Source: Candidatus Bathyarchaeota archaeon B26-2 (lineage in GTDB: Archaea > Thermoproteota > Bathyarchaeia > Bathyarchaeales > B26-1). From it: DNA of 35,490 nucleotides. Location of the stretch: the NCBI GenBank assembly GCA_001593935.1, contig LUCE01000019.1, positions 1 through 35,490 of the forward strand. The letters are read 5' to 3'. The position numbers were made by a program, and so were the translations under genes. The notes under the pieces were generated by a model. The model was not told where the DNA came from and ran no database searches. It saw only the letters and a program-made list of their open reading frames with translations. This document shows positions 17,461-26,366 of this stretch, piece after piece (position 1 is the stretch's first letter; each line of letters begins with the position of its first letter).

Positions 17461-17774
17461 TCTTCATGAAGAGAGAGGAGCGGGAGGTCCTAATAGAAGA
17501 GTTCGATATCTGGTTAAAGACTAGGTTCGCTGAGAAGTTGAGGATCGGAGGCCACAGGTTTGAGAAGACTCTGAGCGGAGAGATCATGATCGACGGTGGA
17601 GCCTTCACAGCGGAGGAGGCCCGTCTGCTCTTTCAGATGTTGACCTCCCGGAACCCCTTAAACAGGATCAACGCCGCGATAATAATATGGGACAGGAACG
17701 GGACCCTAGTCAAGGTTGTGGTAGCCTTAGCCATACTTGCTCTGATCCTAGTTTACTTGTGGGTTAGGAGATAG
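17457..17774 (+). CDS. Small tail-anchored membrane protein, unknown function
   Basis: 105 aa, overlaps the preceding stop by 4 nt; single C-terminal TM VVVALAILALILVYLWVRR. ATG at 17466 also possible. Confidence 0.65.
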   Translation: MIFMKREEREVLIEEFDIWLKTRFAEKLRIGGHRFEKTLSGEIMIDGGAFTAEEARLLFQMLTSRNPLNRINAAIIIWDRNGTLVKVVVALAILALILVYLWVRR

Positions 17775-17828
17775 AAAGGCGTAAATCCTTGAATCCACAT
17801 GTATTAGCTTGGCTGTGGGTGGTCCGGT

Positions 17829-18563
17829 TTGGAGATTCTAGTCCAAGAAGATGTCTCTAAACCTCTCTCGAGGAGAGTCTTCGCCGAGTTCTCGACTGAG
17901 GTTCTGAGCCTCGAGGATGTAATTCTAGCCCTCAGCGGAATCATAGATGACGAGGCTGAAGGGTATCATAGGCTGCCGTTTCTAAGCGCCAAGAGCGAAG
18001 GGTTGGAGCAGCTAGACATATACACCTCGATCCGGAGGAGGAGAACCGACAGAGCCTACGTCGTCTCAAACGGGAGGAACACCATCTATATGCTCGACTA
18101 CGTGGTCAAGGCGAGGAGGATCTACCACGACCCTGTTGTGTGCATAATTGGCCCTGACGCCGAGAGGATAGCCGAGAGAACCGTTAGAAACCTAAAGAGG
18201 ATGCTCCTACCGAAGATATGCGACATGAGGATCAACGATGACGCCTTGACGGACTTCGCGAAGATCACAGGGACGAAGAAGACGGAGGTCCTCAAGGAGG
18301 TCTCCAAGGTCCTAGAGGAGGCTGAAGTCGCCCTCAAGATGAGGCTCCTAGACGAGGCAGGGAAAGAACAGGTAGACGGCCGACAAGCCTCAGTAAAGAA
18401 AGGAAGCGGCAGGCTCTCAAGGGAGCTCCTAGAAGACCTAAAGAGTAGAAGGAAGCCTCCCCTCCCGATAGAGCCTATAGACCTCCAAGACCTCGCCTCC
18501 TACGGGATCGTAATCCTCTTCGTCATCTTGATGCTCCTAGCAGCTCTCTCGAGGCTGCTCTAA
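17829..18563 (+). CDS. Tail-anchored cytosolic protein, unknown function
   Basis: TTG start, 244 aa, mixed alpha/beta N-terminus and C-terminal TM DLASYGIVILFVILMLLAALSRLL. Confidence 0.65.
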   Translation: MEILVQEDVSKPLSRRVFAEFSTEVLSLEDVILALSGIIDDEAEGYHRLPFLSAKSEGLEQLDIYTSIRRRRTDRAYVVSNGRNTIYMLDYVVKARRIYHDPVVCIIGPDAERIAERTVRNLKRMLLPKICDMRINDDALTDFAKITGTKKTEVLKEVSKVLEEAEVALKMRLLDEAGKEQVDGRQASVKKGSGRLSRELLEDLKSRRKPPLPIEPIDLQDLASYGIVILFVILMLLAALSRLL

Positions 18564-18586
18564 ATGGAGCTGCCGGAGGCTCATGC

Positions 18587-19366
18587 TTGATTATAGATGC
18601 TCACGCCCACATCTGGTACCCGCCGTCCTTCTCGCTGGAGGAGTTCCTGAAGTGGGCGGCTAGGCTTGGGATAGATAGGCTCTGCGTCTCGAAGCTGCCT
18701 TCACTCCGTCCATCCTCGATCTCCAGTTTCTCCAAGGCGAATAGAGACGTTGCGGAGGCTATGAAGGCCCATCCTGAGGCTATTCTAGGGTACTGTTACG
18801 TTAACCCGGCCTACGGGGAGAGGGCGGTGGAGGAGTTCCGCAGGTGCCTAGAAGAGTACGGGATGCTCGGCCTCAAGTTATATACCGACTGCCACTGTCT
18901 GGACCCGAGGGTGTCACCGCTAATAGAGTTAGCCGTCGGGTTCAACGCTCCGATACTGATACATACAGCCCACATGCAGCGTAGATACATAGAGGAGGCC
19001 CTGCCCTTCCACAGGAACCCGCCGACGGTCAGCAACTCGGAGGAGGTCGCGGAGCTGGCCCGCAGGCACCCGAAGGCCACCATCATAATGGCCCATATAG
19101 GCGGTGGAGGAGACTGGGAGTGGGCTGTAAAGGCCGCTAGGAATGCCAGCAACCTTATGGTCGACACGAGTGGGTCGGGCGTAGACTTGGGGATGATCGA
19201 GCTGGCGGTCAGGGAGGTCGGCGCCGAACGGGTCGTCTTCGGAACCGACAACTGCCTCTCATCGGGCATCGGGAAGATACGTGGAGCCGAACTCAGCGAG
19301 AGGGACCGCAGGCTCATCCTAGGCGAGAATATGCTCAGGATAATCGAGAGGAGAGGCCTACCATGA
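18587..19366 (+). CDS. Amidohydrolase-superfamily metal-dependent hydrolase
   Basis: DAHAHIW, LGLKLYTDC, ILIHTAHMQ, IIMAHIGGGGDWEWA, RVVFGTDNCL: metal-ligand motifs intact. Confidence 0.85.
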   Translation: MIIDAHAHIWYPPSFSLEEFLKWAARLGIDRLCVSKLPSLRPSSISSFSKANRDVAEAMKAHPEAILGYCYVNPAYGERAVEEFRRCLEEYGMLGLKLYTDCHCLDPRVSPLIELAVGFNAPILIHTAHMQRRYIEEALPFHRNPPTVSNSEEVAELARRHPKATIIMAHIGGGGDWEWAVKAARNASNLMVDTSGSGVDLGMIELAVREVGAERVVFGTDNCLSSGIGKIRGAELSERDRRLILGENMLRIIERRGLP

Positions 19367-20139
19367 TTATAGACGTGAACGCCTACTTGGGGATGTGGCC
19401 CTTCAGGAGGCTCCGGTACAACACTCCGGAAGGTCTACTACGGCTTATGGATAGGGCGAAGATAAGTTCGGCGGTCGTCTCCTCATCGAGTGTCCTCTAC
19501 AGAAACTCTCACGAGGGAAACCTCGAGCTCGCAGAGGAGATTGAGCCGTATAGGGATAGGTTGATTCCCTTCGCGGTCATAAACCCGAGCTACGCCGGGT
19601 GGAGGGAAGACCTAAAAGAGTGCGTCGAGAGCCTCGGCATGAAGGGGCTGAGGCTTCATCCCAATTACCACGACTACAGGTTGACCGAAGACTGCGCATC
19701 TGACCTCATCAAGGAGGCTGTCGACCGGGGTCTGCCGGTCTCGATAGCGCTCCGCATGGAGGACGAGAGGCAGCATCACTGGCTGGTTAGGGTTCCACCC
19801 GTCTCCACATACGACTTGGCGGAAGCCATAAACCGTTTCCCAGAGGCGACCTTCATCTTGACGTATATACATTACCGCGAAGCCGAACCAATCCTCAACG
19901 CTTGTCCGGAGAGCGAGAACTTCTACATCGAGTTGACTTCTCACTACCTCTTCGGAGCCTACCCGAATCAGCTCCAGTCCCTCGTCGAGAAGATGGGAGC
20001 AGAGAGAATTCTCTTCGGGTCGGGTATGCCGCTTAAGTATCCGGAGGCAGCCCTGATGAAGATCGAGTGCCTCGACATAAGCGAAGAGGAAAAGGAGAAG
20101 ATTCTCCACAAGAATGCTGAGAGGATACTAGGCCTCTAA
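19363..20139 (+). CDS. Amidohydrolase-like paralogue with degenerate metal site
   Basis: MIIDVNAYLGMWPF..., GLRLHPNYHDY, FILTYIHYREAEPI, RILFGSGMPLKYPEAAL; overlaps the upstream gene by 4 nt (ATGA). Confidence 0.78.
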   Translation: MIIDVNAYLGMWPFRRLRYNTPEGLLRLMDRAKISSAVVSSSSVLYRNSHEGNLELAEEIEPYRDRLIPFAVINPSYAGWREDLKECVESLGMKGLRLHPNYHDYRLTEDCASDLIKEAVDRGLPVSIALRMEDERQHHWLVRVPPVSTYDLAEAINRFPEATFILTYIHYREAEPILNACPESENFYIELTSHYLFGAYPNQLQSLVEKMGAERILFGSGMPLKYPEAALMKIECLDISEEEKEKILHKNAERILGL

Positions 20140-20154
20140 ACGACATCCAGCCGG

Positions 20155-21120
20155 TTACAAGCCTCCATTCAGTACAGCCTCCAAACCTCTATTCAACTCT
20201 TTGATCAAGGCTTGGAAGTTCTCCTTCGGAACTCTTGCACCTGCAGCTTGAGGGTGTCCACCCCCGCTCCCCCCGAGCTTCGGCGTTATCCTCCTAAGGA
20301 TAACGTTCAAGTCTATCCGCTCCTCGGCCGTGCGTAGGCTCATATCGATCATCCCTTTACGCGTCTCCCCTGCAACACCGACTAGGGTTCCGGACAAGGC
20401 CCTCGCGTAGATAGCCGTCTTCCCCAGAGAGAACGGAAAATCCAGGACATAGGACACGCGGCCTTCAACCTCCACTCTTTCCTCAATCTCTTGGATGGCT
20501 TCCTCCTCCCTCCGGGTCTGTTGAATCGCGAGCTCCACCAACCTATCGTCTGAGCTCGGAGGCTCCCCAGCGGCCAGCTCCGAGACCACAGACCTCTTGA
20601 GGTTGTACTCCCTCTTCTGGTCTGAGAGAGCTTGGACGAGTATACCAGTGTCGAGGTAGATCGTCCTTTTGTCCCACATCCTCAGGAGACCCCTTATAGT
20701 AGGAGTGTTATCCGCGTAGTCTGAAATGGCTCCGTAGATTGCCGCTCTGCTCTGAAGAGCATCGATCCTATCCTTGAAATAGGAGTAGACGATCTCCGAG
20801 GCTGAAGCCCCTAACCTATGGTGGACTATGCCCGGTATCTCTTCAGCTTGAACCGAGTCTGGAAGAGGGTGATGATCAAAGTAGTATAGGAGACCGGCCT
20901 CCTCTATCCTCGAGAAGCGTTCGATGAGCCCCTCTAGGTGCGTCTCAGAGAGGGCTATATCGCAGATTATAACCGTGTCCCTATCCCTCGCTTGGTTGAG
21001 GTCGCCGAGGAGACCGAAAGGATGGGTGAAAAAGACATGGGCGTCGGGGTTAGCGGCCAAGGCCAAAGCTCCAGCACAGACACCGTCTCCATCCCCATGG
21101 GCAAAGATCCACACCGCCAT
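20155..21120 (-). CDS. DHH-family phosphoesterase (RecJ-like)
   Basis: FAHGDGDGVCAGALAL, VIICDIALSE, YYFDHHPLPD, AISDYADNTP, GGSGGGHPQAAGARVP. Confidence 0.88.
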   Translation of the reverse strand: MAVWIFAHGDGDGVCAGALALAANPDAHVFFTHPFGLLGDLNQARDRDTVIICDIALSETHLEGLIERFSRIEEAGLLYYFDHHPLPDSVQAEEIPGIVHHRLGASASEIVYSYFKDRIDALQSRAAIYGAISDYADNTPTIRGLLRMWDKRTIYLDTGILVQALSDQKREYNLKRSVVSELAAGEPPSSDDRLVELAIQQTRREEEAIQEIEERVEVEGRVSYVLDFPFSLGKTAIYARALSGTLVGVAGETRKGMIDMSLRTAEERIDLNVILRRITPKLGGSGGGHPQAAGARVPKENFQALIKELNRGLEAVLNGGL

Positions 21121-21241
21121 GCTGCTTCTCCCCTTTCAAATCCTCTAAAGGCCGGGATGAAAGGCTGTTAATTCTCGAATTGTGCAAAAATAATAAAAGG
21201 TTTGAGGTGGGTATTGGGGCTGAACGGGTGGGGGGTTGCTG

Positions 21242-22300
21242 ATGATGAGTAAGGAGGCATCACCTGAAGGTCCGGAGATCAAGGTTGTCATATATGGAGT
21301 AGGCGAGATAGGTTGCCGCGTCGCTAGACTCCTCTTGAAGAAGAGAGGCATCCGAATAGTTGGAGCGATAGATAGGTCACCGCAGAAGGTTGGGAGGGAC
21401 ATCGCCGAGGTCCTAGGGGTGGAGAATCCTCTAGGAGTAACGGTCTCGAGAGACGCCGCTAAGGTTCTCTCAGAGACGAAGCCAGACATCGTCGTCCACA
21501 CGACGACGTCCTTCCTTAGAGACGCCTACCCTCAAGTTCTCACAGCCGTAGAGCATGGGGCGAATGTCGTCTCGACGACCGAAGAGCTCTCATACCCATA
21601 TATAGCCGATCCAGAACTCGCCGAGAGTCTGGACCGAGCAGCCAAACTGCACGGAGTAACCGTTCTAGGAACGGGCATAAACCCCGGCTTCCTAATGGAC
21701 ACTTTAGCGATAACCCTGACCGCCGTCTGCCAAGAGATTGATAAAATCAAAGTTAAGAGGGTTATGAACGCCGCAACCCGCAGAGTCCCATTCCAGAAGA
21801 AGATCGGGGCGGGCCTAACTGTGGATGAGTTCACCGAGAAGATCCGGACAGGCGTCATAACGGGACACGTGGGCCTAGAACAGTCCATAGCGATGATAGC
21901 GGCGGCGCTGGGCTGGAACCTCGATAAGGTGGAGGTCGAATTGGTTGAACCCGTAGTGGCCACAAAACACGTCGAGAGCGAAGTCATAAAGGTTGAGCCG
22001 GGCCGAGTAGCCGGGCTACGGCAACGAGCACACGGCGTGATGGACGGAAAGAAGGTGATCACCCTAGACTTCCAAGCCTACATAGGAGCCGAAGAGGAGT
22101 ACGACTCCGTGACGATAGAAGGAGTTCCGGAAGTCCACGAGAGGATAAGCCCATGCGTCCACGGAGACTTGGGAACCGTAGCGGTCGTCGTAAACATGAT
22201 CCCGAAGGTTATAGAAGCCCCTCCAGGCCTAAAGACTATGAAGGACCTACCCGTCCCATCGGCCACCCCAAGAGACATGAGAACCTACCTGAGCTGTTAA
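21242..22300 (+). CDS. DapB-like / 2,4-diaminopentanoate dehydrogenase-like oxidoreductase
   Basis: KVVIYGVGEIGCRVARLLLKKRGIRIVGAIDRSPQKVGRDIAEVLG, VVHTTTSFL, GANVVSTTEELSYP, GTGINPGFLMDTLAI. Confidence 0.72.
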   Translation: MMSKEASPEGPEIKVVIYGVGEIGCRVARLLLKKRGIRIVGAIDRSPQKVGRDIAEVLGVENPLGVTVSRDAAKVLSETKPDIVVHTTTSFLRDAYPQVLTAVEHGANVVSTTEELSYPYIADPELAESLDRAAKLHGVTVLGTGINPGFLMDTLAITLTAVCQEIDKIKVKRVMNAATRRVPFQKKIGAGLTVDEFTEKIRTGVITGHVGLEQSIAMIAAALGWNLDKVEVELVEPVVATKHVESEVIKVEPGRVAGLRQRAHGVMDGKKVITLDFQAYIGAEEEYDSVTIEGVPEVHERISPCVHGDLGTVAVVVNMIPKVIEAPPGLKTMKDLPVPSATPRDMRTYLSC

Positions 22301-23292
22301 AGCGGGGGCTTCGTGAGCTTCCTCTTCCAGCTAGGCTTCTTCATCCACCTAACGAAGGCACTGCTTGGAGGATCCTCCTCGAAGAGCTCCCGCCGCCTCG
22401 CCTCTAAGAGCTCCTCATCCCCGCCCATAAACTCGGCTGCTGTCAGAATTCTATGCCCAGCTCGGGACGCCGCCTCGAGAACGGGCTGAGCGAACCTCCT
22501 CCAATCCTTCTCTCGGAGAATATGATGATCTAGGATTGTTGTTGGAACCCTCTGAACTATCCTCTTCAGGTTCTCGGCCGCTGACTCCAACTCTCCACGG
22601 CTGATACTAAAGTCAACAAGATATAAGGGAGGCCCGCCCAAAAAGACGAGTTGAGGACTCTCCGCTAGTATGAGTTCACATGTCTCTCGGACGATGGGGC
22701 CTTGAACGTCCGATGTGAATAGGAATCTCTCCTCGCCGTACTTAACCGTCGTCATCAGGACCCAACCCAGATCGGAGCCTTCGGGCCCGTGGAAGACGGG
22801 CTTCGAGAAACTTATAGTTGTATCGCCGAACCTAAATGTTCTCCCGTCCGCGGCCTCAATCCTCTCGGCGTACTTTCCACTCGTCTGGGTGAAGATCCAG
22901 CCTCTCCTCCTCTGGCTGAAGTTCACGTTGGATCGATAACTCTTCGCGAGGACGAGTTTACCCTCGTAGATGGACTTCGCTATCTCCTCGGAACACCAGT
23001 TGTAGGCCCAGTCCGTGTATGAGGGCGTATGGTGGTCGAAGTGGTAGTGGCTGACCGTGACCACGTCGGCTCTCTCAGCGGACTCAACTATAAGCCTGCG
23101 AGACCTCTTAAGAGCCATGTACTCTTTAGGGTGAGGTGGGAACCCGAAGCGCCTCGGACCTAAGGAGACACCCGCGTCCAGAAGTATCCTAACGTCTGGG
23201 GTCTCGACGTAGGTGCACATCGACCTGACGCCGAGGCTCTCAAATGCGACAGGTCGAACCTCGATCTTCCTCAACGGGCTTTTCAGTTCCAT
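22297..23292 (-). CDS. UPF0282-family metallo-beta-lactamase-fold protein
   Basis: ILLDAGVSLGPRRFGFPPHPKEYMAL, VVTVSHYHFDHHTPSYTDW, FLFTSDVQGPI, TTILDHHILREKDWR. Stop codon shares TTAA with the convergent 21242-22300 gene. Confidence 0.87.
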   Translation of the reverse strand: MELKSPLRKIEVRPVAFESLGVRSMCTYVETPDVRILLDAGVSLGPRRFGFPPHPKEYMALKRSRRLIVESAERADVVTVSHYHFDHHTPSYTDWAYNWCSEEIAKSIYEGKLVLAKSYRSNVNFSQRRRGWIFTQTSGKYAERIEAADGRTFRFGDTTISFSKPVFHGPEGSDLGWVLMTTVKYGEERFLFTSDVQGPIVRETCELILAESPQLVFLGGPPLYLVDFSISRGELESAAENLKRIVQRVPTTILDHHILREKDWRRFAQPVLEAASRAGHRILTAAEFMGGDEELLEARRRELFEEDPPSSAFVRWMKKPSWKRKLTKPPL

Positions 23293-23521
23293 TCGCCATC
23301 GATCCGCTAACAGAGGCTCCAGTCTACCTCTATCACGTGAAGGCCTTAAGAGGTTAATCTCTTCCCTATAGAGAAGGCTTTCAAAGCCAACAGTTGGCGG
23401 TGACCCTGCGGATGTTCTTCCATATCTCGGTGACTCTTCTTCGCAGCCTTTTTAGAGCGTATGCGGATTCATAGCCCGTTCTTCACATCGTTTAGGAGGT
23501 TAACGAAGGATAGGAGACAAC

Positions 23522-25147
23522 TCAGAACTCCGGTCTAGGTTTCCCGAGTTTCCTGTCGAGGCAGGCCTTCACAAACCCATAGTACTCCGGTTCCGGCTTC
23601 CCAGGTCTACTCTTGAATTCTCCGTGGAACTGAGACGCAAAGAAGAAGTATTTCTCTGGTAGCTCGAATATCTCGATCCTCCTGTGGTCCGGGCTCATCC
23701 CTGAGAAGACGGCTCCATGCTCTTGGAGTATCTCCCAGTACTTGGGGTTAACCTCCCATCTGTGGCGGTGTCTCTCGTAGATTTCGGTTGAGCCGTAGAG
23801 TCTATGCGCTAAGGTTCCCTCCCGTATTATAACTTTGTGGGCTCCGAGGCGCATGGTCGCCCCTTTGTAGGTTATCTCCCTCTGTTCTGGCATAAGGTCT
23901 ATCACAGGATGGGCGGGCTCCTGCTCTATCTCTGTGCTGTTCGCACCTTTTAGGTTGCATACGTTGCGGGCGAACTCGACGATGGCTAACTGGAATCCGT
24001 AACATATCCCTAGGAACGGTATATCGTTCTCTCGGGCGAAGTTTATCGCCTTGATCTTACCTTCAGTTCCCCTAGGGCCGAAGCCATAAGGAACGAAGAT
24101 TCCGTCGTACTCTTTGAGCGTGTTTATCTTATCGGGATTCTCCTCGAACTCTTCGGCCTCGATGTAATCTATCGAGATTCGGGCTCCACACTCGGCGCCA
24201 CCGTGCCTCAGAGCCTCATTCATACTTACGTAACTGTCGGTTAGACCGGCGTACTTGCCGACTAGGGCTATCCTAACGGTGTATCTGGGGTTCTCAATCT
24301 TCTCGACGAACATCCTCCAATCTTCCCAGAGAGGCTTGCTGTGGGGGAGATTAAGCCTTCTACAGATGTATTCGCCCATGCCCTGCTCGTCCAAAATCAG
24401 GGGAACCCTATAGATGGAGGGTACAGTGTATGAGCAGAAGACTGCCTCTTCAGGTATTGTTCCGAAGAGCGCTATCTTCCGGATGACCTCCTCGGTGATC
24501 ATCTCCTTACACCTCGCGACTATTATGTCGGGTTGTATACCGATCCTTCTAAGCTCGTTGACGCTGTGTTGGAGAGGCTTCGTCTTCATCTCGCCGGTGA
24601 CCTCCAAGATGGGGACGAGAGCCACGTGGATGTAAAGTGTGTTATCGTAGCCCTCTTCTAGACGCATCTGTCTTATGGCCTCTAGGAAGGGTAGGCCCTC
24701 TATGTCCCCGACCGTTCCTCCACACTCCGTCAGGACTATGTCGACCCCAGACTTCTCAGATACGACGCGGATCCTACGTTTGATCTCGTTGGTTACGTGA
24801 GGGATTATCTGGACGCACCTACCCAGAAAGTCTCCCCGCCTCTCCCTGTCTATAACAGACTGATAGACCTGCCCCGTTGTGATGTTATTCTCCTTCGGCA
24901 AGTTTATGTTAAGAAACCTTTCGTACCACCCTAAGTCAAGGTCGGTCTCCCCTCCGTCCTCGGTCACGAATACCTCTCCATGGATATATGGGTTCATCGT
25001 CCCAGCGTCCACGTTCACGTACGGGTCGACCTTGATTGCTGTGACGTCGTATCCCCGAACCTGAAGCATCTTCCCAACAGAGGACGTAACTATGCCCTTA
25101 CCAACCGAACTCAATACTCCGCCTGTGATGAAGATGTACTTGACCAT
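23522..25147 (-). CDS. pyrG: CTP synthase
   Basis: [78 protein letters not shown]; glutaminase GICYGFQLA; full length. Confidence 0.98.
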   Translation of the reverse strand: MVKYIFITGGVLSSVGKGIVTSSVGKMLQVRGYDVTAIKVDPYVNVDAGTMNPYIHGEVFVTEDGGETDLDLGWYERFLNINLPKENNITTGQVYQSVIDRERRGDFLGRCVQIIPHVTNEIKRRIRVVSEKSGVDIVLTECGGTVGDIEGLPFLEAIRQMRLEEGYDNTLYIHVALVPILEVTGEMKTKPLQHSVNELRRIGIQPDIIVARCKEMITEEVIRKIALFGTIPEEAVFCSYTVPSIYRVPLILDEQGMGEYICRRLNLPHSKPLWEDWRMFVEKIENPRYTVRIALVGKYAGLTDSYVSMNEALRHGGAECGARISIDYIEAEEFEENPDKINTLKEYDGIFVPYGFGPRGTEGKIKAINFARENDIPFLGICYGFQLAIVEFARNVCNLKGANSTEIEQEPAHPVIDLMPEQREITYKGATMRLGAHKVIIREGTLAHRLYGSTEIYERHRHRWEVNPKYWEILQEHGAVFSGMSPDHRRIEIFELPEKYFFFASQFHGEFKSRPGKPEPEYYGFVKACLDRKLGKPRPEF

Positions 25148-25257
25148 GACCCTCAAACCTTCCCGAAACGATAAGGAGAATAAACGTCAACCCAAATAAA
25201 AATCCTTGTCACGGATGCTAATGCAACCTTGGATACTGTGGTCTCCAGCCTAGAAGC

Positions 25258-25270
25258 GAAAGATTTATCC
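25258..25270 (+). promoter_or_regulatory. BRE/TATA promoter for the phosphofructokinase locus
   Basis: gcgaaagatttatccc; predicted start site near 25290. Confidence 0.5.
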
Positions 25271-25344
25271 CTCGGAAACCTTAAGAGTTAGGGGGATTCA
25301 AGGCGGAGAACCGCCGAAGAATTGGATGGAAAAGGGGATTACAG

Positions 25345-26354
25345 ATGAGAATAGGAGTTCTCACGGGTGGAGGAGACGCTCCAGGGCTCAACGCGGCGAT
25401 CAGAGCTGTCTTCAAACGTTGTGAGAAGTACGGCTACGAGGTTGTCGGAATCCGCCGCGGCTGGGCTGGGATGCTTAACAAAGAGTGTTTCGAGCTCAAA
25501 CCCGAGGATGTTAAGGAGATCGTCGGTAAAGGCGGAACGATGCTGAAGACCTCGAGGACGAACCCCCTCAAGATTCCGAAGGGAATAGAGACCGTCTCGA
25601 AGAACTTCAAGGAGATGAGGCTCGACGCCCTCATAGCCATAGGTGGAGACGACACCCTAAGCGTTGCGAAGGCCCTAAGCGAGGCAGGGCTTAAGGTCGT
25701 AGGCGTACCGACGTTGCCAGAACCGACGCAACGATAGGCTTCGACACCGCTGTAAACATGGCTATGCGTGTCATCGAGAACCTCAAAGACACCGCTGAGT
25801 CCCATGAAAGGGTGTTCCTAGTAGAGATCATGGGGAGATACGCCGGGTGGATAGCGCTATACTCTGGAATAGCGGCAGGAGCAGACCTCATCCTGATCCC
25901 TGAGGAGCCCTTCAAGATAGAAGACGTTGTCAACTTCGTTAAGAAGAGGCTTGAGAAGGGTGAGAAGTCCACAGTCATCGTCGTAGCTGAAGGAGCCCTA
26001 ATCGCTGATTACAAAGGCCCGATAACGAAGGAAACGAAGGTAGACCAGTTCGGGCACGTCCGTCTAGGAGGAATAGGCGAGTTCCTGGCTAAAGAGATTT
26101 CAAAGGCGGTAGGGGTCGAGACGAGAGCCGTCGCTCCTGCGCACATAATCAGAGGGGGGCCTCCCACAGCCTTCGACAGGTTCATGGCGACTAGGTACGG
26201 CATAGCGGCTGTGGACCTGGTTAGAGAAGGAAAGTTCGGCATGATGGTTGCCTTGAGGTCGGGTAAGATCGTTGCGGTTCCTCTATCTGAAGCCTTAGCC
26301 GAGATGAAGAAGGTCAGTCCAGAACTCTACGAAGAGGCCAAGACCCTCTTCTAA
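25345..26354 (+). pseudogene. 6-phosphofructokinase (PPi-type signature), frameshifted and lacking the catalytic KTIDN(D) segment
   Basis: 25345-25737 encodes MRIGVLTGGGDAPGLNAAIRAVF...LIAIGGDDTLSVAKALSEAGLKVVGVP and then runs out of frame to a stop; the -1 frame continues (D)VARTDATIGFDTAVNMAMRVIENLKDTAESHERVFLVEIMGRYAGW..., which covers the ORF at 25758-26354. Junction at ~25710-25717. Confidence 0.85.
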
Positions 26355-26366
26355 CCTTCTCGAAGC

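Noticed and set aside
21532-22062. 176-aa minus ORF within the DapB-like gene, and similar antisense ORFs (18811-19317, 19612-20109)
   Set aside because: Antisense to well-supported coding sequences; no homology-like motifs.
22297-22300. 4-bp overlap of convergent stop codons (TTAA)
   Set aside because: Real, but a common outcome in compact archaeal genomes; not notable alone.
23293-23521. Possible tRNA or ncRNA in the pyrG/UPF0282 gap, with short hairpins such as AAGAG-GTTAAT-CTCTT and GGCTTTCAAAGCC
   Set aside because: No T-arm or anticodon pattern and the stems are short; more likely ordinary terminator/leader sequence.
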